A stretch of DNA of 64,000 bases, taken from positions 1,155,001-1,219,000 of the forward strand of contig NZ_CP053746.1 in assembly GCF_013201545.1 (NCBI RefSeq). Reading direction: 5' to 3'. The DNA is from Pseudomonas graminis (GTDB lineage Bacteria; Pseudomonadota; Gammaproteobacteria; Pseudomonadales; Pseudomonadaceae). Below the pieces are notes generated by a model. It did not search any database. It was not told where the DNA came from and saw only the letters and a list, made by a program, of their open reading frames with translations. Numbering within the stretch: position 1 is the first letter of the stretch; each line of letters begins with the position of its first letter. This document shows positions 60,701 to 64,000 of the stretch, piece after piece. A program made the position numbers and the translations under genes.

Positions 60701-61021
60701 TCATCGCTCAGTTACCTCAAGCGCCTGCCGCTGGACATCCTCAAGATCGACCAATCGTTCGTGCGCGGCTTGCCTGATGACCCCCACGATGCGGCGATTG
60801 TGCGCGCGATCATTGCGCTGGGACGCAGCATGCAACTGACAGTCATCGCAGAAGGCGTCGAAACCCTCGACCAGCAGCAATTCCTGGCAGACGAAGGCTG
60901 CGAACAAATTCAGGGCTACCTCGTCAGCCTGCCCCTGCGCGCGGAGCAATTCAGTGCGACATTTCTTCGTACAACCGTTTCAGACGTTTCGGATGGCACA
61001 GCGCGTAAACCGTCGTTATAA
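57773..61021 (+). CDS. RmcA-like PAS-GGDEF-EAL cyclic-di-GMP protein, short periplasmic domain
   Basis: 1082 residues. Signal-like segment 1-20, a periplasmic stretch of only about 80 residues, one membrane helix (101-123), four PAS domains (about 140-265, 275-390, 400-515, 525-650), GGDEF at 721-725 (RLGGDEF, intact) and EAL at 849-851 (GAEALIRW), with DDFGTGYSSLSYLKRLP and IAEGVET also intact. Both catalytic signatures look functional, so net activity cannot be told. P. aeruginosa RmcA occupies the same place after rpoD but carries a full periplasmic binding domain (about 1245 residues as I recall), which is absent here. Confidence 0.88.
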   Translation: MIWMPAIALLCLLAPAAISAQTVLGDGQNRQAIHQEWLPGEDAEPGSAPGVSLHSPTHLISNRFAGIDQRRQPEELIGLDDSPPLSQAVTHSSERSKLWHEFLLIGLPGLLVLITVLAIVVRINRRLSSEISRRIALEQELRSSEYHYRGMIESLSAIAWEANTHDYSYNYVSPHAQDLLGYPLHQWRRPGFWRSIVHPEDVDYAQTYCDREVAEGNDHSVDYRVLSADGRVVWIRDIVSMIGYGQEPLMRGLMIDISEAKQTEEALRLSEGKFASVFAQCPDMLVIARLSDGCFLEANPAFVEQIGVSLDDVVGRVPSELNIWGIPDIGHSLLQRLQRGSIRNLEMPFRRSDGRLFTGLLSAEPFDLDSTAAVVVVVRDITPLKEAQQQLQMSEEKFAKAFHSSPDGLLITRQNDGLLVEVNDGFSRITGYHSSLSLDRTTLDLGIWVDLNERQQLLEQLRRDGFVKDFTSHIRRRDGQIRLCEISARPLPIAGEDCMLTIARDITDRHQMQEKLQLAATVFESTAEGVLITDTRQRINAVNRAFSEITGYSEQEALGDTPRLLASGLHDSAFYAAMWYQLTAEGHWQGEISNRRKNGEIYPSWLTISAVRNRDKFITHFVAVFADISSLKQAQARLDYQAHHDPLTGLPNRTLFESRLHAALTHSRAAYSLGAVLFLDLDRFKHINDSLGHPVGDLLLKSIAVRLKENLRDIDTVARLGGDEFIILLPGLQNPTDAEVVATKLLNSFSAPFQAGDHEFFMSTSIGSALFPTDGADVATLIKNADAAMYRSKAKGRNRVEHYTRDLTAQASERIALEQELRRAIERNEFTLSYQPKISLLTHRLVGAEALIRWFHPTFGDVPPERFIPLAEENGMILQIGEWVLDTACQQLHEWNQRYDVFGPLSVNLAGAQLRQPNLVNKVERLLLQQQLQPGCLQLEITENFIMSQTEEALSVLHRLKTLGVQLAIDDFGTGYSSLSYLKRLPLDILKIDQSFVRGLPDDPHDAAIVRAIIALGRSMQLTVIAEGVETLDQQQFLADEGCEQIQGYLVSLPLRAEQFSATFLRTTVSDVSDGTARKPSL

Positions 61022-61036
61022 TCCGCGGCCTACTGA

Positions 61037-61113
<77 letters not shown>

Positions 61114-61116
61114 AAT

Positions 61117-61143
61117 AAAAAGCCGCGCATTGCGCGGCTTTTT
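61117..61143. terminator. Terminator after the tRNA gene
   Basis: AAAAAGCCGCGC/GCGCGGCTTTTT stem-loop with a 3-nt loop, directly after the tRNA. Also able to end the leftward transcript of the glutathionylspermidine-synthase-like gene. Confidence 0.9.
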
Positions 61144-61182
61144 CGTTCTTGCGCGGTACATACCGCCGGGCTCATCACAACC

Positions 61183-62340
61183 TCAATCAATCACCACATG
61201 CGGCAAAAACCGGCTGCTGTCTTTGGTGATCAAACTGTCGTCTTCACGAATCCCGATCCCCGAAGCCATATCCCCCACCACCCACGATCCGATCAGCGTG
61301 TAGCTGTCGCCAAAACGAGGCAACGGCGCGAATTCCTGAAGGATGTAGGGCGCATCGTTGTAAGGGCCGTCTTCGAAAATGACTTGATCAGTCGGCGTGC
61401 GAATTTCGATGTTGGCGCCTTCGCGGGAAAAGTATGGCTTGCGCACCCAGCCCTTTGGCACTGCAGATTGCGGGTACTTATCGACGAAGGACGGTAGCAG
61501 ATTGGGATGCCCTTCATTGAATTCCCAAAGCAACGGCAGGATGCCTTTGTTGGAGATGATCGCCTTCCAGGCAGGCTCGATGAACTGCGTGTCGCACTGC
61601 GGGATGGCCTGGCCGTGGGGCTCATGGAAGACATGCTCCCAGGCGTGCAGCTTGAAGATACGTTCGATCCAGCGGCCTTCGAGATCGACGAATCGGCCGT
61701 TGGCATTCAGGCCGATGTCTTCGATGTCGATGTGGCGGGTTTCGATGCCGGCGTGCTCGGCCATTTTGCGCAGGAATTCGGTCGTACCCCTGTCTTCTAT
61801 CGAGCCTGACATGCACGAGAAGTAGAAAGCCCCGCCCTCCCTGATTGCCGCAAAAGCCCGGACCAGGTCTTCCGCCATCGAGTTGAACTGTGAAGCGTGG
61901 GCCGGCAATACGCCGCGCTGGATCTGCTCTTCAAGCCAGATGAGCTGAAATGCGCCCGCCTCATACGCTGACGTAGGTGTGTCCATGTTGGCTTCCAGCA
62001 GTTTGGCCGGGTTCACGCCGTCATAGCTGAAGTCAAAGCGGCCATACAGATGCGGGTGGCCTTCCTTCCATGAGGTGCGGACCAGGTCGAAGAACGTATC
62101 CGGAATAGCCAGCCGAGTCAGCAGCTCTTCGCTCTCGACGACCTTCTCCACGATGTCCAAGCACATGGCATGAAGCTCTTGAGTCGGCGCCTCAATGTCG
62201 CGTGTGATCTGCGCTTCGGTGAACTGGTAGTAGGCCCGCTCATCCCAGTAGCGCTCGCCGTCGATGGTGTGAAAGTTAAACCCTTCACGCTCGGCTGTCT
62301 GGCGCCAGTCAGGACGTTCCTGGATGCTGATCCTTTTCAT
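61183..62340 (-). CDS. Glutathionylspermidine synthase-like ATP-grasp protein (YjfC/YgiC type)
   Basis: 385 residues. Matches the C-terminal synthetase half of GspS, without the amidase domain. HLYGRFDFSYDG, LLEANMDTPTSAYEAGAFQLIW and ILPLLWEFNEGHPNLLPSF are family blocks; GREGANI-like loop is SREGANIEI. Real substrate of stand-alone members is unknown. Start at 62340 follows AGGGACG. Lies downstream of a DUF1190 lipoprotein, as in E. coli yjfMC and ygiBC. Confidence 0.88.
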   Translation of the reverse strand: MKRISIQERPDWRQTAEREGFNFHTIDGERYWDERAYYQFTEAQITRDIEAPTQELHAMCLDIVEKVVESEELLTRLAIPDTFFDLVRTSWKEGHPHLYGRFDFSYDGVNPAKLLEANMDTPTSAYEAGAFQLIWLEEQIQRGVLPAHASQFNSMAEDLVRAFAAIREGGAFYFSCMSGSIEDRGTTEFLRKMAEHAGIETRHIDIEDIGLNANGRFVDLEGRWIERIFKLHAWEHVFHEPHGQAIPQCDTQFIEPAWKAIISNKGILPLLWEFNEGHPNLLPSFVDKYPQSAVPKGWVRKPYFSREGANIEIRTPTDQVIFEDGPYNDAPYILQEFAPLPRFGDSYTLIGSWVVGDMASGIGIREDDSLITKDSSRFLPHVVID

Positions 62341-62354
62341 GGGTAACGTCCCTG

Positions 62355-63080
62355 TTAGCCGCCGAAGCTTGAGCCGCTGCTTTTGCCACCCCACCCGCTG
62401 CGAGCGGTGGCCTGGCTGCCGAAACCGCCACGGGAAACGGAAGACGAGACCGATGAATTGCGGCCCAGGGTGCTTTTGCTGTAAGTCCCGGTCGAGCTGG
62501 TTCGCGCCTGAGTGGAGTTGCCGAAGGTCTTGCCCCGCTCGATCTGGCGCGACAATGTGGACGTCTGGTAACCCCCTCGGGAGTCCCGCTCCTGGTAAAT
62601 CGGCTGGGAGTAGTAACGACCGCCGCCGCCAGTGAATCCGTTGACCATGTTGCTGACGAGCATGCCCATCAGGAATCCGTTTACCCCGGAACCAAAGCCA
62701 CCACCGCCGCCACCCGACTGCTCGGCCTGCGCCTTCGCTGCGTCGACCTGTGACTTGGGAAGCTCACCGGAAACTTCCAGCTGGAAGCCCCCGAGCTTGG
62801 GCGTGAATTTGCCATCGGCATTCTGCTGGCAGTAATCAGGGACGAAATCTGCTTCGCAGGCTGTCTTGTCGTCGTAGGTCGGGGCTACGCGGCGGTGCTC
62901 CGCCAGCGCGCTCATGTAGGCGTCCGAGCAGACATCGACCGGGACTTTCTGATCGACACAGGCTTGTACCGACGGGTAGGTCTGCTGCGCGGAAACTTCC
63001 ACAGTGTCGGACTTGCTGCACGCGCTGATCGCCAGCGGCAGGGTGCTGGCCAGGACCAGCTTGAGGGAACTACGTCTCAT
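62355..63080 (-). CDS. DUF1190 lipoprotein (YgiB/YjfM type)
   Basis: 241 residues. Signal ends in lipobox ISAC (C21), so a lipoprotein. Cys-containing core 35-85 (ACVDQKVPVDVC, ACEADFVPDYC) followed by a Gly/Ser-rich low-complexity C-terminal half. Pairs with the synthetase-like gene 14 bp downstream. Function unknown. Confidence 0.87.
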   Translation of the reverse strand: MRRSSLKLVLASTLPLAISACSKSDTVEVSAQQTYPSVQACVDQKVPVDVCSDAYMSALAEHRRVAPTYDDKTACEADFVPDYCQQNADGKFTPKLGGFQLEVSGELPKSQVDAAKAQAEQSGGGGGGFGSGVNGFLMGMLVSNMVNGFTGGGGRYYSQPIYQERDSRGGYQTSTLSRQIERGKTFGNSTQARTSSTGTYSKSTLGRNSSVSSSVSRGGFGSQATARSGWGGKSSGSSFGG

Positions 63081-63106
63081 CGATAACTCCTTTCGATAAC
63101 AGGCGA

Positions 63107-63532
63107 TCAGGTCGACGGCGTCATGCAGGCCGAGTTGAGAAAACCGACACTGATCGAGACGCTGGCGGCATAGATCGCCGCAGCAAGCTCGCCTCGGGTG
63201 ATGCGTGCGGAAAGATCCTTGAGGACCATGCTGGTCGCGGTAAACGCCAGCAACTGTACGACTGCCGCAATGACTGCCCAGATCACCACATCCAGTACGC
63301 TGATGCTGTAGGTGATGACGTTGCTGGCAGGCAGGGCGAAACCGATGAGCGCACCGCCCAGGGCGACAGCCGCAGCTACATTGCCCTCACGAATCTGGGC
63401 GAACTCCTTGTGCGGCGTCAGACGTGTGTAGGCCATCTGAAACAATGCGAACAACCCGCCGGCCACAATGATGTAGACCACAAAACTCAGCAACGACTGG
63501 AAGCTGACGGACATACGAAGCGCTTCAAGCAT
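63107..63532 (-). CDS. DUF350 membrane protein (YjfL type)
   Basis: 141 residues with about four helices (about 17-37, 52-72, 78-102, 118-138). YTRLTPHKEFAQIREGNVAAAV and GFALPASNVI mark DUF350. GGAAG precedes the ATG. Same cluster as the DUF1190 and DUF2491 genes. Confidence 0.86.
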   Translation of the reverse strand: MLEALRMSVSFQSLLSFVVYIIVAGGLFALFQMAYTRLTPHKEFAQIREGNVAAAVALGGALIGFALPASNVITYSISVLDVVIWAVIAAVVQLLAFTATSMVLKDLSARITRGELAAAIYAASVSISVGFLNSACMTPST

Positions 63533-63544
63533 TTTTACTTCCTT

Positions 63545-64000
63545 TTAAATGACGGTGAAATCAGTGGACTGCAGGGTCACGCCGACCGACGTGGTGAAGG
63601 AGACAACGCCCTCCTCGTCTTCCTCGACAGACAGCAACAAAAATTCGCGTCGGTCCACCAGGCCCGTGTCCCGCGCGTACAACATGCTCAGGTGTTTGAT
63701 GCGGTACGCACCGTCAGGGCTGACGACCTGCTCGTCCATGGGCGTGAGCTCGGTCTGGCCTTCTTCCGTGCCCCACTGACGCCCGTACTCCCAGCCGTCA
63801 TGTTCGAACACCGGCAGACCGACGCTGGACTCAGGCCCCACGAGGCGCTTGAGCTCCGCCTCGCTGTTGATCGTGACGACGCTGCTGTAGCCGAACAGGA
63901 TGATGTCCTGGACGTCTTCAGCGGCAGGCCCGTTCATCATGACTTGCAGCCAGTAATCTTCGTCCTCGAAGTAGAAGCGCACCAGACGAACCGATTGCCC
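63545..64000 (-). CDS. DUF2491 protein (YjfK type), N-terminus cut by window edge
   Basis: At least 151 codons are open to the window end with no stop, so the real start lies beyond 64000. An internal GTG at 63982 (VRFYFEDEDYWLQV) is not taken as start because coding continues upstream as GQSVRL. E. coli YjfK is about 219 residues. It heads the DUF2491-DUF350-DUF1190-synthetase row. Function unknown. Confidence 0.82.
   Translation of the reverse strand, partial: GQSVRLVRFYFEDEDYWLQVMMNGPAAEDVQDIILFGYSSVVTINSEAELKRLVGPESSVGLPVFEHDGWEYGRQWGTEEGQTELTPMDEQVVSPDGAYRIKHLSMLYARDTGLVDRREFLLLSVEEDEEGVVSFTTSVGVTLQSTDFTVI

Overview
The window is a 64 kb stretch of chromosomal backbone from a Pseudomonas (Gammaproteobacteria). 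The evidence is a set of proteins that are Pseudomonas-like over their full length (Vfr, 646-residue EstA, 264-residue SpeD, AmgK/MurU, AgtABCD/AgtSR), the split trpE and trpGDC loci, and Pseudomonas REP/REPIN repeats. As I recall the P. aeruginosa PAO1 map, gene order largely follows its PA0575-PA0668 segment, but estA, an iron-type alcohol dehydrogenase and a PAS-LuxR/CsbD island sit in it, which points to the fluorescens/syringae side of the genus. I cannot name the species. No prophage, insertion sequence, CRISPR array or resistance island is visible.

Layout. 1-3.9 kb: tyrS (cut by the window edge), an M23 peptidase and anmK. 3.9-9 kb: erpA, argC, hemJ, a DUF805 membrane protein, an SDR, a HIT protein and coq7. 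9.1-12.2 kb: speD with a structured leader, an OsmC protein, vfr and a lipoate-ligase-like gene. 12.2-20.3 kb: trpC-trpD-trpG, estA, trpE, gph and rpe. 20.4-23.7 kb: a membrane protein, a triple-PAS LuxR regulator and a CsbD protein. 23.7-32.5 kb: Fe-ADH, the agtDCBA transporter and the agtR-agtS two-component system. 32.6-44 kb: a DUF3530 protein, djlA-murU-amgK, then lptD-surA-pdxA-ksgA-apaG-apaH-glpE. 44-49.2 kb: prkA-yeaH-spoVR. 49.2-53.1 kb: cca, folK, folB, plsY and tsaD. 53.2-57.7 kb: the macromolecular-synthesis operon rpsU-dnaG-rpoD. 57.8-64 kb: an RmcA-like GGDEF/EAL protein, a CAT-anticodon tRNA that looks like tRNA-Ile2, and a poorly understood cluster of a glutathionylspermidine-synthase-like protein, a DUF1190 lipoprotein, DUF350 and DUF2491.

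How the genes work together. AnmK, AmgK and MurU are three steps of the Pseudomonas peptidoglycan-recycling route that bypasses de novo UDP-MurNAc synthesis. LptD, SurA and the M23 peptidase also serve the envelope. AgtABCD/AgtSR import and sense 4-aminobutyrate and 5-aminovalerate, and the neighbouring Fe-ADH could act on the matching hydroxy-acids (inference). The two trp operons carry nearly identical 14-codon leader peptides ending in a Trp-Arg-Trp-Arg-Ala pattern. The trpE leader is in frame with the 3' end of gph.

The strongest candidate for something little described is the PAS-LuxR island. A bipartite dyad with 23-bp spacing and a downstream sigma-S-like -10 box at an identical 36-bp offset occurs once before the regulator gene and once before the CsbD gene.
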